From an uncultured Alphaproteobacteria bacterium (GTDB taxonomy: Bacteria; Pseudomonadota; Alphaproteobacteria; Micavibrionales; Micavibrionaceae), in NCBI GenBank assembly GCA_937931645.1, contig CALHAR010000001.1:102110-166109 (forward strand): a stretch of 64,000 nt of DNA, given 5' to 3'. Each line of letters starts with the position of its first letter. Position 1 is the stretch's first letter. The notes below the pieces were generated by a model. It saw nothing but the letters and a program-made list of their open reading frames with translations, did not search any database and was not told where the DNA came from. Made by a program: the position numbers and the translations under genes. Of the stretch, positions 24,982 to 34,925 are shown piece by piece.

Positions 24982-26076
24982 ATGACCGATAAAACCTCTG
25001 ACAAGCTAAAACACCTCCTCCCCGATGCAATGACTGAACCGAAAAGTCATGCTGAGCTGATGAAGCATAAACGTTTGACAGAGAATGCATTTCCGCATGT
25101 TCGTATGCGCCGCCTTCGCCAAAATAGTGCAGTTCGCGACATGGTTAGGGAAAACCAAGTTCAAGTCAGCGATCTTATTTATCCGATTTTTGTTGAAGAA
25201 GATATTGATACACCCGTGGCGATTAAATCTATGCCTGGTGTGGTGCGTGAAACAGAAAAAACCTTAACCGCCAAAATGAAGGAAGCGCAAGAGCTTGGTA
25301 TTCGCTCAGTCATGTTATTTGGTGTGTCCCATCATAAAGACCATAATGGATCAGATTCTATGAGCCCGAATGGTTTATTGGCGCGTATGATTGACCGCGC
25401 CAAACAAGCCGCGCCCGATGTTGCCATAACGGCAGACTTATGTTTTTGTGAATATACAGACCACGGTCATTGCGGCCCGATAAATAGGCACGGTGATGTT
25501 GATAACGACAAAACTGTTGAAAACATTGCCATGCAGGCAGTGATTGCCGCAGAAGCTGGCGCAGATATCGTCGCCCCATCAGGCATGATGGATGGACAAG
25601 TTTCTGGTATTCGTCATGCGTTGGATGTCACAGGATTTACCCATGTACCGGTAATGGCTTACGCTGCAAAATTTGCGTCTGTCTTTTATGGTCCGTTTCG
25701 TGATGCCGCGGGATGTTCGCTCGGCCATGATGTCAATGTCCCTGCTCATCGTAAAAGCTATCAACTTGATCCTGCTAATTCACGCGAGGCAATTCGTGAT
25801 GCACTGATGGATGAGCAAGAAGGCGCAGATATTTTGATGGTGAAACCTGGTATGCCATACTTGGATATTCTGGCGAAACTTCGTGAAAAAACTGAATTAC
25901 CCTTAGCGGTTTACCAAATTAGTGGCGAATATGCGATGATTAGACTGGCCGCAGAAGCAGGTGCTTTAAATTATCAGTCCGCTATGATGGAAAGCCTGCT
26001 TAGCTTTAAACGTGCGGGTGCAGACATGATTTTAACCTATTCTGCCCTCGATGTTGCCAACTGGCTTAACAAGTAA
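24982..26076 (+). CDS. hemB: Delta-aminolevulinic acid dehydratase (porphobilinogen synthase)
   Basis: 364 residues. It joins two aminolevulinates to porphobilinogen in heme synthesis. Signatures: TADLCFCEYTDHGHCGPI (metal region), MAYAAKFASVFYGPFRDAA (first active-site lysine) and LMVKPGMPYLDI (second lysine). The N-terminal 35 residues are variable and no clear ribosome site precedes the ATG, so a start at the methionine at residue 17 is possible. It is divergent from ldtR. Confidence 0.95.
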   Translation: MTDKTSDKLKHLLPDAMTEPKSHAELMKHKRLTENAFPHVRMRRLRQNSAVRDMVRENQVQVSDLIYPIFVEEDIDTPVAIKSMPGVVRETEKTLTAKMKEAQELGIRSVMLFGVSHHKDHNGSDSMSPNGLLARMIDRAKQAAPDVAITADLCFCEYTDHGHCGPINRHGDVDNDKTVENIAMQAVIAAEAGADIVAPSGMMDGQVSGIRHALDVTGFTHVPVMAYAAKFASVFYGPFRDAAGCSLGHDVNVPAHRKSYQLDPANSREAIRDALMDEQEGADILMVKPGMPYLDILAKLREKTELPLAVYQISGEYAMIRLAAEAGALNYQSAMMESLLSFKRAGADMILTYSALDVANWLNK

Positions 26077-26236
26077 GAATCACTTCACTTACAGCGCGTT
26101 CCTATCTACCACCCTTGATAAATCGTTGAAAAAAAGAGATACTATGTTGGTATTCAAAGTATTTTCTATGCTTTTATTTTAATTCTTGTGCTATCCTTAT
26201 CCCGTCTTCATTTCTTAGAAAGGATTTCTTAAACCC

Positions 26237-27127
26237 ATGAAGTATATTGCAGTATTAATGGTTTTTGTTATGACTTTTGGTGGCCTTATGGTTGCCGCGG
26301 GGATTGAAGGTGGTATGCACCTGATCACAGGGTCCATTTTACCTGCCATGCCCGCCGAGATGATGATTATTTTTGGTGTTGGTGTCGCCGCTTTTATTAT
26401 TTCCAACCCATGGCATGTTGTGAAGCAAACAATGGGGTATTTTCGTTGCTTAAAACAACCCGCCGCCCACGACAAGCAAAGCTATGTTGATTTATTAAGC
26501 CTACTTTTCACGTTATTCAAATTGGCGCGAACCAAAGGCTGGTTATCTTTAGAGCAACATATAGAAACACCAGAAGAGAGTGAGCTTTTCAAACAGTTTC
26601 CAACCGTTCATCAAAATCATCATGCTCTAGTTTTTTTATGTGACTACTTGCGTATTATCTCATTGGGTAATGACAGCCCACATGAAATTGATGCCTTGAT
26701 GGACGAAGAAATTGAGACCATCTCTCACCATGAAGAACATCCAGGCCATGCGATGCAAACCATGGCAGACGGTCTGCCCGCCCTTGGTATTGTTGCTGCG
26801 GTCTTAGGTATTATTAAAACGATGGCCTCGATTGACCAACCCCCTGAAATTTTGGGTAAATTGATTGGTGCTGCTTTAGTTGGAACATTTCTTGGTGTTT
26901 GGCTCTCTTATGGATTTGTTGCACCGTTCGCCAATGCGATGCTGTCACGTGCCCATACTGAGATTATGTATTACAAATGTATTAAAGCAGGTATTATCGC
27001 GTTCTTAAATGGAGCCGCACCACAAGTCGCGGTCGAGTTTTCACGTAAGCTTCTACCGCATGATGTACAGCCAACCTTCCTTGAGTTAGAAGAAAAACTT
27101 AACGAACTTCCTACACCAACATCGTAA
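26237..27127 (+). CDS. motA: Flagellar motor stator protein MotA
   Basis: 296 residues with four membrane segments: near 2-20, 35-55, 168-190 and 200-225. The proton-channel segment is GLPALGIVAAVLGIIKTM. It forms the MotA4-5/MotB2 stator that drives the flagellum. The third and fourth segments and the cytoplasmic loop (TPEESELFKQFP) are typical. It lies 13 bases ahead of motB. Confidence 0.95.
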   Translation: MKYIAVLMVFVMTFGGLMVAAGIEGGMHLITGSILPAMPAEMMIIFGVGVAAFIISNPWHVVKQTMGYFRCLKQPAAHDKQSYVDLLSLLFTLFKLARTKGWLSLEQHIETPEESELFKQFPTVHQNHHALVFLCDYLRIISLGNDSPHEIDALMDEEIETISHHEEHPGHAMQTMADGLPALGIVAAVLGIIKTMASIDQPPEILGKLIGAALVGTFLGVWLSYGFVAPFANAMLSRAHTEIMYYKCIKAGIIAFLNGAAPQVAVEFSRKLLPHDVQPTFLELEEKLNELPTPTS

Positions 27128-27140
27128 GGGGGTTAATTGA

Positions 27141-28124
27141 ATGTCCGATAAGCAAGACGAACTCAGACCTATCATCATTAAAAAGGTTAAAAAGGGTGGT
27201 CATGGCCACCATGGTGGTGCGTGGAAAGTTGCTTATGCTGACTTTGTGACGGCAATGATGGCGTTCTTCTTAATGCTCTGGCTGCTCAGTTCAACATCGG
27301 AAGAACAAAAATCTGGGATAGCAAATTATTTCACCTCCAACCCCGTCATCACTCGCAGTGAAAGCGGTGCTGGTGGTGTCCTCGGTGGAACAACGGTTGA
27401 ACTTGAAGGTGCAATGACCTCTACGGTTAAGCCTTTGGTCGAAAAACCTGCGACGCAAGACCCTTCGCTTAAACCGGGCAGTATACCTCCACGCCAAGAA
27501 ACTAATATTTCAGATAAACGTTTTGAAGAAGAACTGAAAAAACGCGAAGCTGAAAACTTTAAAGCCGCACAAGAAGCGTTGGAACGCGCTATACAATCCA
27601 ATCCGCAATTAAAAGAGATGAAAAATTCTCTTAAAATTGATCAGACCAAAGAAGGTTTACGCATTCAAATTATTGATGAAAAAACCAGACCACTTTTTGC
27701 GAGCGGTAGCGCTGATATGCTCCCTCATACAAAAAAGATCTTAAGAAAAGTATCTTCGGTTATTCAAAAATTACCTAATGAAATCTCTGTGCGCGGACAT
27801 ACCGATAGCGTTCCTTATGGCCCTGATGCAAATTATACCAACTGGGAATTATCGGCAGAGCGTGCCAATGCATCACGTCGTCAATTAACTAATGCTGGCC
27901 TGCCTGCGTCACGTATTAATAATGTCGTAGGTAAGGCTGATACAGACCACTTTATTGTTGATGATCCACGCGACGGACGTAATCGCCGCATTAGTATCAT
28001 CTTACTTCATGAAAATATTACGATAGAAGAAGGTGCCAATAAATCAACCCGCGCCGTAACCAAGCAAAGAAAAGTCAAAAAAGAACTTTATAAAAAAACC
28101 GACGGTAAGGTTACGTTTCCTTAA
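27141..28124 (+). CDS. motB: Flagellar motor stator protein MotB
   Basis: 327 residues. A short basic cytoplasmic start (IIIKKVKKGGHGHHGG) leads into one membrane segment, AYADFVTAMMAFFLMLWLL; Asp34 is the conserved proton-binding residue. The C-terminal OmpA-like domain (about 185-300: ISVRGHTDSVPYG, NWELSAERANASRRQL, DGRNRRISIIL) anchors the stator to peptidoglycan. It is preceded by an AAGGGGG ribosome site and coupled to motA. Confidence 0.95.
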   Translation: MSDKQDELRPIIIKKVKKGGHGHHGGAWKVAYADFVTAMMAFFLMLWLLSSTSEEQKSGIANYFTSNPVITRSESGAGGVLGGTTVELEGAMTSTVKPLVEKPATQDPSLKPGSIPPRQETNISDKRFEEELKKREAENFKAAQEALERAIQSNPQLKEMKNSLKIDQTKEGLRIQIIDEKTRPLFASGSADMLPHTKKILRKVSSVIQKLPNEISVRGHTDSVPYGPDANYTNWELSAERANASRRQLTNAGLPASRINNVVGKADTDHFIVDDPRDGRNRRISIILLHENITIEEGANKSTRAVTKQRKVKKELYKKTDGKVTFP

Positions 28125-28155
28125 AAATTTAAACTCTTGAAATAAAGTTAATAGA

Positions 28156-29106
28156 TTATTTCAGCAAACTTAACACTGTTTCAGCGCAGCCCCAAGCAAG
28201 GCTCCACCCTGCTCCCCCATGGCCATAGTTATGTATCACCAATTTATCCGCTACCACTTCTTTTTCTAAACGAATGGAAGGGCGCGTGGGACGAAAACCA
28301 ACATTAACTCTTAATATAGGTTGCCCTTCTAAACTTGGCTCAAAAAAATAGGCGCGATTAAGAATATCTTTCGTGAGGTTTTTATCTTCTTTTGGTGAAA
28401 GGTTCGTAAGTTCATAACTACCACCAATAACACAATCTTTTCCACGGGGGAAAATATAGCAAATTTCATTATCAGATTTACAATATATTGTAGATTTTTT
28501 TATCCCTGGATTAGAAACCACAATAGTTTGCCCCCGAACAGCATTCAAAGCTTTATCTTCTGAAAAACTGCTAGCCCCTACTCCAGTACAGTTAATAACA
28601 ACACCAAACTCTTTCAACGCCTCATCATTTAATCCGTTTACATGAGTATAATTGAAACGCACACCAGATTCAGTCAACGATTCAACCATTCGCGTTAAAA
28701 TAACAGGGGCATTCATAAACGGTACCTTACCTTCAAAAGCATAAGGAAACCCTTTAGTTTTTAAAGATTTTTTATGTAGAACGAAGGTATCAATATGTTT
28801 ATGCCAATCTTCATGATCTGGCTTTTCGTCAAAATACTCAAAAAAAGTAGTTTCAAAAAATCCTTTTTCATTATTTTTTATTTTTGATTGTAAAATATCA
28901 TATGTTCTTAAAGCCCAATCTATAGCTTTAACACTATCTTCAACTTTATAAGGCTCCCATAAAGCACTCGCCTTATATGATGCTGTTTGGTTAATTGTTT
29001 TATCTGAAAATATAGTTGGTATAACATTATTACTTACCAATATTTCAGCACACGTTAAGCCAATAATGCCAGAACCGATAATGGCAATATTTTTATCTTG
29101 TGACAT
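28156..29106 (-). CDS. D-amino-acid oxidase family FAD enzyme
   Basis: 316 residues. FAD-binding Rossmann motif IAIIGSGIIGLTCAE at the N-terminus. DAAO-type segments: ASALWEPY, FGVVINCTGVGA, VRGQTIVV, YIFPRGKDCVIGGSYE, VGFRPTRPSIRLE with the substrate-binding Arg, and the C-terminal NYGHGGAGWSLAWGCAETV. Such enzymes oxidise D-amino acids to imino acids with release of H2O2. No signal peptide, so it is cytoplasmic. It starts two bases after parC and converges with motB. The choice between D-amino-acid and D-aspartate oxidase is open. Confidence 0.85.
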   Translation of the reverse strand: MSQDKNIAIIGSGIIGLTCAEILVSNNVIPTIFSDKTINQTASYKASALWEPYKVEDSVKAIDWALRTYDILQSKIKNNEKGFFETTFFEYFDEKPDHEDWHKHIDTFVLHKKSLKTKGFPYAFEGKVPFMNAPVILTRMVESLTESGVRFNYTHVNGLNDEALKEFGVVINCTGVGASSFSEDKALNAVRGQTIVVSNPGIKKSTIYCKSDNEICYIFPRGKDCVIGGSYELTNLSPKEDKNLTKDILNRAYFFEPSLEGQPILRVNVGFRPTRPSIRLEKEVVADKLVIHNYGHGGAGWSLAWGCAETVLSLLK

Positions 29107-29108
29107 GT

Positions 29109-31349
29109 TTATCCAAATTTATTACTTTTGGGGAAACCATTTGGTGGTAGGCGTCCAGCTTGGGCACGTTCACCCAACCAAGGATTTAAGTCTTCGACAA
29201 GAGTTTGACCTGTTCCATATTTATACGTCAAACCATCATCCCATTTAAAGGTTTTTAAGTCCGACAAACCACCATCTTTATAACGTTGGAGGATAACACC
29301 CTTTCCTTTTGCCATTTCAGGGATTTGATCAAGCGCAAAGACAAGTACTTTGCGGTTTTTACCAATCACAGCGATATGGTCATGCCCGCCTTCTATCGGT
29401 TTACACAATTTTGCCTCAACCTTACCCGATACATTCAAAATACGTTTACCATTCTTCGTTTGCGCCAGACAATCTTCCATTTTTACAATAAAGCCACGCC
29501 CATCATCGGCGGCAACAATCATCTTGGCCTCAGAATTATAAAGATCCATATCAATAATATCGGCGTCATTCGGCAACCCAACCATCAAGCGGACAGGCTC
29601 TCCAAAGCCACGACCTGGCGGTAATTGATCACCGCCCAGCGTATAAAAACGACCATTAGAGCCAAAGATTAAAACTTTATCTGTTGTCATGATTTCCATG
29701 ACAAACTTCTCACGGTCGCCATCTTTATATTTGATGGCTTTTCTATCTAGGTCATGCCCCTTCATTGCCTTAATCCACCCTTTGGCTGAACAAATCATCG
29801 TCAATGGCTCTTTTTCAATCATCGCTACTTCAAGCTGTTCTAAATCAACAGGTTCTAACGCTTTACCAATTTTGGTACGGCGTTTACCAAGTGCGGTCTT
29901 TGGACCAAATTCTTCATATAGTTCTTTTATCTGTTTTTTAATTCTCGTCCATTGACGAGCTTCAGATTTAATCAGTTTTTGTAACTCATCACGTTCTTTA
30001 GATAACTCATCATGTTCGCCCTGCAACTCAATCTCTTGCAGTTTGTTCAGTGAGCGTAATCGCATATTAAGAACAGCTTCCGCTTGCACTTCCGTTAGTT
30101 TAAATTCTTTAATCAACTCTTGCTTCGGTTTGTCTTTGGTACGGATTATTTTAATAACTTTATCAACGTTTAGATAAACAGCCAGGAATCCCTCTAAGAC
30201 CTCTAAACGATGAAGGACTTTTTCAAGGCGAAATTGCGAGCGACGAACAAGAACTACCTGTTGGTGGTCCAGCCACGATTGAAGCACTTCTTTCAAAGGC
30301 ATCACCCGCGGACAAACACCATTTTCAAGCACATTCATATTCATATTGAAACGTGTTTCAAGATCCGTCGAGCGAAACAACACCTCCATCAGTAAATCAG
30401 CATCAACGGAGCCATTCTTCGGCACAAGAACAACACGAATATCTTCCGCGCTTTCATCAAGAACATCATCCAACATTGGGATTTTTTTAGCGTTAATTAA
30501 CTCCGCAATTTTCTCAATAAGTTTTGATTTTTGAACTTGGTACGGAATCTCAGTGACGATAATTTGATACGTGCCACGTTTTAAATCTTCGCGTTCCCAT
30601 TTGGCGCGCATACGAAACGCGCCTTTACCCGTTTCATAAGCTTTAATAATATTGGCTTTAGGCTCAATTAACGTACCACCTGTTGGGAAATCTGGTCCTT
30701 TAATAATTTTAGCTAAGCCTTTAGCATCAAGGTCATTCTCTAACATCGCCAGTGAGGCTTCACACAGTTCAGCCACATTAAAAGGTGGAATATTTGTCGC
30801 CATACCTACGGCAATTCCGCTTGACCCATTCGCTAGAATATTCGGGAACATTCCTGGTAGAACCACTGGCTCATTTTCTGAGCCATCATACGTCGCCCGA
30901 AAATCAACCGCATCCTCATTAATACCTTCCAGCATTAATTGAGCGACGCGGGTTAAACGTGCTTCAGTATACCGCATCGCAGCAGCATTATCGCCATCAA
31001 TATTCCCAAAGTTTCCTTGACCATCAACCATAGGGTAACGCACAGAAAAATCCTGCGCCAAACGCACCATCGCGTCATAAACCGAACTATCACCGTGCGG
31101 ATGATATTTACCAATAACATCACCGACAACACGCGCAGACTTTTTAGGGGGAGTGTCGTGTTTTAGGTTCAGTTGCGCCATTGCATAAAGAAGACGACGG
31201 TGAACGGGCTTCATTCCATCACGGACATCAGGCAAAGCACGATCCATAATTGTCGAGAGCGCGTAAGATAAGTAACGCTCAGACAGCATCTTACCCATCG
31301 GTTCGTCAATGATTTTGGACTCTATAGTTGGTTCCTTACGCTTGGCCAT
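29109..31349 (-). CDS. parC: DNA topoisomerase IV subunit A
   Basis: 746 residues. It decatenates daughter chromosomes with ParE. The catalytic tyrosine is Tyr127 in [11 protein letters not shown]; the quinolone region reads [12 protein letters not shown] (Ser88 and Asp92 matching the usual resistance positions). The C-terminal GyrA-type beta-propeller is shorter than in gyrase and lacks a GyrA-box, which supports ParC over GyrA. Its neighbours are an unknown gene and recO upstream and the D-amino-acid oxidase downstream. Confidence 0.95.
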   Translation of the reverse strand: MAKRKEPTIESKIIDEPMGKMLSERYLSYALSTIMDRALPDVRDGMKPVHRRLLYAMAQLNLKHDTPPKKSARVVGDVIGKYHPHGDSSVYDAMVRLAQDFSVRYPMVDGQGNFGNIDGDNAAAMRYTEARLTRVAQLMLEGINEDAVDFRATYDGSENEPVVLPGMFPNILANGSSGIAVGMATNIPPFNVAELCEASLAMLENDLDAKGLAKIIKGPDFPTGGTLIEPKANIIKAYETGKGAFRMRAKWEREDLKRGTYQIIVTEIPYQVQKSKLIEKIAELINAKKIPMLDDVLDESAEDIRVVLVPKNGSVDADLLMEVLFRSTDLETRFNMNMNVLENGVCPRVMPLKEVLQSWLDHQQVVLVRRSQFRLEKVLHRLEVLEGFLAVYLNVDKVIKIIRTKDKPKQELIKEFKLTEVQAEAVLNMRLRSLNKLQEIELQGEHDELSKERDELQKLIKSEARQWTRIKKQIKELYEEFGPKTALGKRRTKIGKALEPVDLEQLEVAMIEKEPLTMICSAKGWIKAMKGHDLDRKAIKYKDGDREKFVMEIMTTDKVLIFGSNGRFYTLGGDQLPPGRGFGEPVRLMVGLPNDADIIDMDLYNSEAKMIVAADDGRGFIVKMEDCLAQTKNGKRILNVSGKVEAKLCKPIEGGHDHIAVIGKNRKVLVFALDQIPEMAKGKGVILQRYKDGGLSDLKTFKWDDGLTYKYGTGQTLVEDLNPWLGERAQAGRLPPNGFPKSNKFG

Positions 31350-31360
31350 GTATAGCTTTT

Positions 31361-31393
31361 ACCACTAAGCAGACAAAAGATGCCACGATTTTT
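31361..31393. repeat. ACCACTAAGC-type intergenic repeat, copy 3
   Basis: A diverged copy of the 20344 and 23016 repeat, between the 128-residue gene and parC. Only the first 10 bases and the T-rich tail are well kept. Confidence 0.4.
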
Positions 31394-31780
31394 TTAAGAA
31401 GGAGCCGCCGTTCTTGTGAGTAAACCTGTATCTGGCTTCGTTTCACCAAAAGCAATAACACGTAAAATATCATGAGAAGATTCAGCAAAGCTAAAATGCC
31501 ATACAGCTCCTATTGGGGTTCCAGAGGCCTCCGCCGCCTCTTTAAACGCTAAATTGGCCTGAACAAGTTTTTTTATTATAATATCAGATTGCCTATCTAT
31601 TTCTCCAATAGGCAGATTTGCTTCTAATTCAATATAGTTTTTATTAGCGTCAATCTCCCTATTACCCTTCCCTTGAAATTGCGAAGCATACTCTACAAAA
31701 ATTTGACGTAAAATATCATGACCAAAAGCTTTTTCTAAGTTTGGAGAAGGGGTAAATAATAAGAATGTCCGTAACTTCAT
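31394..31780 (-). CDS. Unrecognised 128-residue protein
   Basis: 128 residues, no signal peptide, no membrane segment and no motif that I recognise. It has a beta-strand-like start (MKLRTFLLFTPSPNLEKAF), a helical middle (DIIIKKLVQANLAFKEAAEA) and an Ile/Val-rich end (DILRVIAFGE). The coding look is fair and it fills the gap between recO and parC on the same strand. Those two are often close neighbours in alphaproteobacteria, so this may be an addition. Function unknown. Confidence 0.6.
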   Translation of the reverse strand: MKLRTFLLFTPSPNLEKAFGHDILRQIFVEYASQFQGKGNREIDANKNYIELEANLPIGEIDRQSDIIIKKLVQANLAFKEAAEASGTPIGAVWHFSFAESSHDILRVIAFGETKPDTGLLTRTAAPS

Positions 31781-31806
31781 ATTAAAGACATAATAAACAT
31801 CAGTCT

Positions 31807-32550
31807 TTATGTCAATATCTTGTTATAATATCTCTCTTCAAACATCAGGCGTGCCTCTGGTACGCCCTTGGCATGGTGGATAAATGCCCAATGTTCTAAG
31901 AAGTACCCCGTCATCTTAAGTCCACGGACGATATCTTCTTTATCCCCCACCGCACCATCACGTACATTATCAGGACGAAGGAAGTTAGGTAGCTCCAATA
32001 ATTTCTCTTTATAAGGCGCAGCCTGCGCCTTACTGACCGCCCGCCCTGTTTTTGGACTGACATAGCAAAGCGTATCAATATCACCGCCACCAGCGCATTT
32101 TCCTAGCTCAAGATGAAAGCCTAACTCCTTCAATAAAGAAATTTCCCACATGATATAGGCTGCGCTCCAATGGTCCGTTTGTAGCATTTCCATCAGCGCA
32201 ATAAACCCATGATAAAGCCCTGCATGCCCGTCGCGCTCTGGCAAAGACGCATCACAAAGACCGCAAGCCGATAAAAGCGCCGCGAGCTTTAGCGAGTCTT
32301 CCAATACGCCCTCAGGTAAGCCTCGTTCAGGCTCAAGCGTATATGTACCGAGGCTATCAGAGATACGCGCACTCCATTGAGCCTTAACTTGCGAGCCTTG
32401 CTGAAGATAACCTCGCTTTTTCGATGACATTGCCCCATGGACATAACCCGCATGCCGGCCGTGGTTTTCTGTCAATAAAGACACAACCGCCCCGCCTTCA
32501 CCGTGGGGGCGCGCACTTAACACTATGCCTTGATCTGTCCATTGTTCCAT
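31807..32550 (-). CDS. recO: DNA repair protein RecO
   Basis: 247 residues. An N-terminal OB fold (WTDQGIVLSARPHGEGGAVVSLLTENHGRHAGYVHGA) is followed by a helical domain with LKELGFHLELGKCAGGG and VSPKTGRAVS. It loads RecA with RecR in gap repair. Only one of the usual zinc cysteine pairs is partly kept (Cys in GKCAGG and in TLCYVS). It is divergent from nadX, 49 bases apart. Confidence 0.93.
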   Translation of the reverse strand: MEQWTDQGIVLSARPHGEGGAVVSLLTENHGRHAGYVHGAMSSKKRGYLQQGSQVKAQWSARISDSLGTYTLEPERGLPEGVLEDSLKLAALLSACGLCDASLPERDGHAGLYHGFIALMEMLQTDHWSAAYIMWEISLLKELGFHLELGKCAGGGDIDTLCYVSPKTGRAVSKAQAAPYKEKLLELPNFLRPDNVRDGAVGDKEDIVRGLKMTGYFLEHWAFIHHAKGVPEARLMFEERYYNKILT

Positions 32551-32599
32551 GTTTATTAACTTATATATATTTTAAAATTAAACAACAAAGAGAACCAAC

Positions 32600-33382
32600 A
32601 TGAACAGGACAAAGAAAATTGGTGTCGCAGGATGTGGCGCGTTGGGCTCAATCGTTTGCGATGCCTTACGTGACGGTATTGAATATTACGATTTTGTTGG
32701 CGTATCCGATTTAGATGAACCTGACTTTGGCGTCCCCAACATGAGCTTTGGCGACCTTGCCGAAACTTGTGATATCGTGGTCGAATGCTTGCCACCGAAA
32801 GTCGTGCCTGCACTGGCAAAAGAAACTTTAGAGCGGGATAAAGATTTACTCATGATAAGTGCTTGTGCCCTTTTACTCTCTCCAGAAATAAATGACATGG
32901 CAAAAAAATCAGCAGGGCGCATCATGGTACCGTCAGGGGCAATTGCAGGGTTAGATGCGATATCCGCATTAAACTTCGCCGGCATAGACAGTGCGACCAT
33001 CGCCACCACAAAACCGCCCCGTGGGTTAAAAGGCGCGCCCTATATTAAACAAAAAAATATTGATTTGGATGAAATAAAGGGAAACACGCTTATCTTTAGA
33101 GGCAGCGCCTTAGAAGCCGCCCAAGCCTTTCCTGCCAACGTTAATGTTGCGGCAACCTTATCACTGGCAGGCATTGGCCCTGAACGCACACAAGTGGAAG
33201 TCTGGGCAGACCCCAATGCACAAGGAAATTGCCACGACATAACCGTCAAAGGCGGCAGCAGCACGATAAAAACATCGGTGGCAAATGCGCCTGATCCTTC
33301 CAATCCCAAAAGCTCAATGTTGGCGGGTTATTCTTTAGTAGCAACACTGAAAAAACGTAGCGATAAAATTGTGGTGATATAA
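32600..33382 (+). CDS. nadX: L-aspartate dehydrogenase
   Basis: 260 residues. Rossmann motif GVAGCGALGSIV at the N-terminus. The catalytic domain shows PSGAIAGLDAISAL, TTKPPRGLKGAPY, FPANVNVAATLSLAGIGPERTQVEVWADP and NPKSSMLAGYSLVATL, matching archaeal and bacterial NadX. It makes iminoaspartate for NAD synthesis, or works in the reverse direction. No nadA or nadC is nearby. The next gene starts immediately after its stop. Confidence 0.88.
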   Translation: MNRTKKIGVAGCGALGSIVCDALRDGIEYYDFVGVSDLDEPDFGVPNMSFGDLAETCDIVVECLPPKVVPALAKETLERDKDLLMISACALLLSPEINDMAKKSAGRIMVPSGAIAGLDAISALNFAGIDSATIATTKPPRGLKGAPYIKQKNIDLDEIKGNTLIFRGSALEAAQAFPANVNVAATLSLAGIGPERTQVEVWADPNAQGNCHDITVKGGSSTIKTSVANAPDPSNPKSSMLAGYSLVATLKKRSDKIVVI

Positions 33383-33946
33383 ATGATAACAGCTAAAAAA
33401 TTTTATATGATCCGCCATGGAGAATCTATCGCCAATAGAGATGGGTATTTTAGTGGCAATATGGATGTTGAATTAACAGACTTGGGCAAAGAGCAAGCAC
33501 AACAGGCAATCACCCCCGTTGAAGCCCTCCAACCAAAGCCTGTTCAAATCATTCATTCACACCTAGAACGTGCGCGCCATACTGCAGAAATAATAAATCA
33601 CAATCTACAATTGCCGATGTATGAAACATCTTTACTAGGCGAGCATCATTTGGGAGATTGGCATGGGGAGCCTTGGGACATAATTCGCCCACGTTTTTTC
33701 AGTGGTGAAAACCCACCAGGTGGCGAAACGCATAATGAGTTTGCGGTGCGTATTCGTGACGGTATCAACTGGGCATTAGAAAAAGACGGCCCTGTACTTA
33801 TCGTCTGTCATGGCGGTGTATTTCGCGGTTTTTATAGATTATACAACGCAGAATGTGACATCATTGAAAATTGTGTTTTATATGAATTCACACCTGATAA
33901 CTCCACGCCTGATTTCCCTTGGAAGGTTAAGGCGATGGATCACTAA
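33383..33946 (+). CDS. Histidine phosphatase (phosphoglycerate mutase family)
   Basis: 187 residues. The branch-1 histidine phosphatase signature RHGESIANRDGYFSGNMDVEL carries the phospho-accepting histidine; the second histidine is in VCHGGVFRGF, and ERARHTAEI and EHHLGDWHGEPW complete the site. It starts at the base after the nadX stop, so the two are coupled. The substrate is unknown; it is not a glycolytic mutase by length. Its last 20 bases overlap the end of the convergent exported-protein gene. Confidence 0.85.
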   Translation: MITAKKFYMIRHGESIANRDGYFSGNMDVELTDLGKEQAQQAITPVEALQPKPVQIIHSHLERARHTAEIINHNLQLPMYETSLLGEHHLGDWHGEPWDIIRPRFFSGENPPGGETHNEFAVRIRDGINWALEKDGPVLIVCHGGVFRGFYRLYNAECDIIENCVLYEFTPDNSTPDFPWKVKAMDH

Positions 33947-34856
33947 CTATATAGGCCGCAGGGTTTCCATTTAAATTATCTAGCAGTCCATGTAATCTTT
34001 CATCAAAAACACTCGTTTGCGCAGGATTAGCCGCGCCAATAACCTCTATAGACCGAACATCCATGAAGTTTGCTTGTTGAAGTGCGCCACCATCCGTTAA
34101 GCCAGAGATTGCTACCGTTGTTGTGACATTCCCCCCTTTATTAAAGCCTTGCTGAACACAGAGTGACCTATAACTTTCAGGCACATCTACATCATAGCTT
34201 GTGGTCTCCGCTCCAGCTACAGGAATCACTGTACAACTGGTTTGCGTCGCAGAATGAACAGCTTCACCTCTATCAATTTTTACAACACCATCTAAGAGTT
34301 GAAGTTTACTGTGCAAAGATGGGTCGCCGCCTTCTTGCATCGCTTCATAAATTGAAGTTTTAGGGTGACGATAAGCATCTAAATTACTTTGTATCCTAGC
34401 TGTTATAGTATCAAAGCCACCTGCTTCTGCTTCCTCTAATAGAGCCTCGTTATGAGGCGTAGACAATGCAGCCATTCTTTCATCCAATCGACTATATGCT
34501 ACATCAAAAAACTTACCATTTTCTGCTATTGCTGTAATACCCGTTAAATTCTCTCCACCATCGGTTTCATACATCACCTGTGCAGTTTGAACCCTTGTAT
34601 CTGCGCCATAAATAACCTCCATCGTACAATGAGCATCACCAGCGTCAGTCATTTCGCAAGCCTCATCAATACGTACCCCTATTCCGGGTATATAAAATGT
34701 ATTATTACTTTGTAAATTTAGTTGAGTTTCAATACCTGACTTACTTGTAGATAAATCAGGTGTTTCGGCAATCGCTCCACTTAATGTCGCAAGAGTGGCG
34801 TGAGCCGTACTTACCACTGCAGCCCTAACAAATGCTTTTGATAAAAATTGTCCCAA
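33927..34856 (-). CDS. Unrecognised, probably exported protein
   Basis: 309 residues. A weakly hydrophobic N-terminus (FVRAAVVSTAHATLATLSGAIA) could be a signal peptide with cleavage near AIA-ET, but it is poor. The rest is acidic with four cysteines (ACEM, HCTME, TSCTV, SLCVQ), suggesting disulfides and a periplasmic or secreted place. I recognise no domain. A lone minus-strand gene; its 3' end overlaps the histidine phosphatase by 20 bases. Function unknown. Confidence 0.6.
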   Translation of the reverse strand: MGQFLSKAFVRAAVVSTAHATLATLSGAIAETPDLSTSKSGIETQLNLQSNNTFYIPGIGVRIDEACEMTDAGDAHCTMEVIYGADTRVQTAQVMYETDGGENLTGITAIAENGKFFDVAYSRLDERMAALSTPHNEALLEEAEAGGFDTITARIQSNLDAYRHPKTSIYEAMQEGGDPSLHSKLQLLDGVVKIDRGEAVHSATQTSCTVIPVAGAETTSYDVDVPESYRSLCVQQGFNKGGNVTTTVAISGLTDGGALQQANFMDVRSIEVIGAANPAQTSVFDERLHGLLDNLNGNPAAYIVSDPSP

Positions 34857-34925
34857 AATCGATCCCTATTAATAATTTCTATAATTATAACCTAAAAAGC
34901 TTATAAATTACTAACTTTAGGGAAA

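Noticed and set aside
29286..29624. 112-codon plus-strand ORF opposite parC
   Set aside because: Lies entirely within the parC C-terminal coding region; no initiation signal and random-looking composition.
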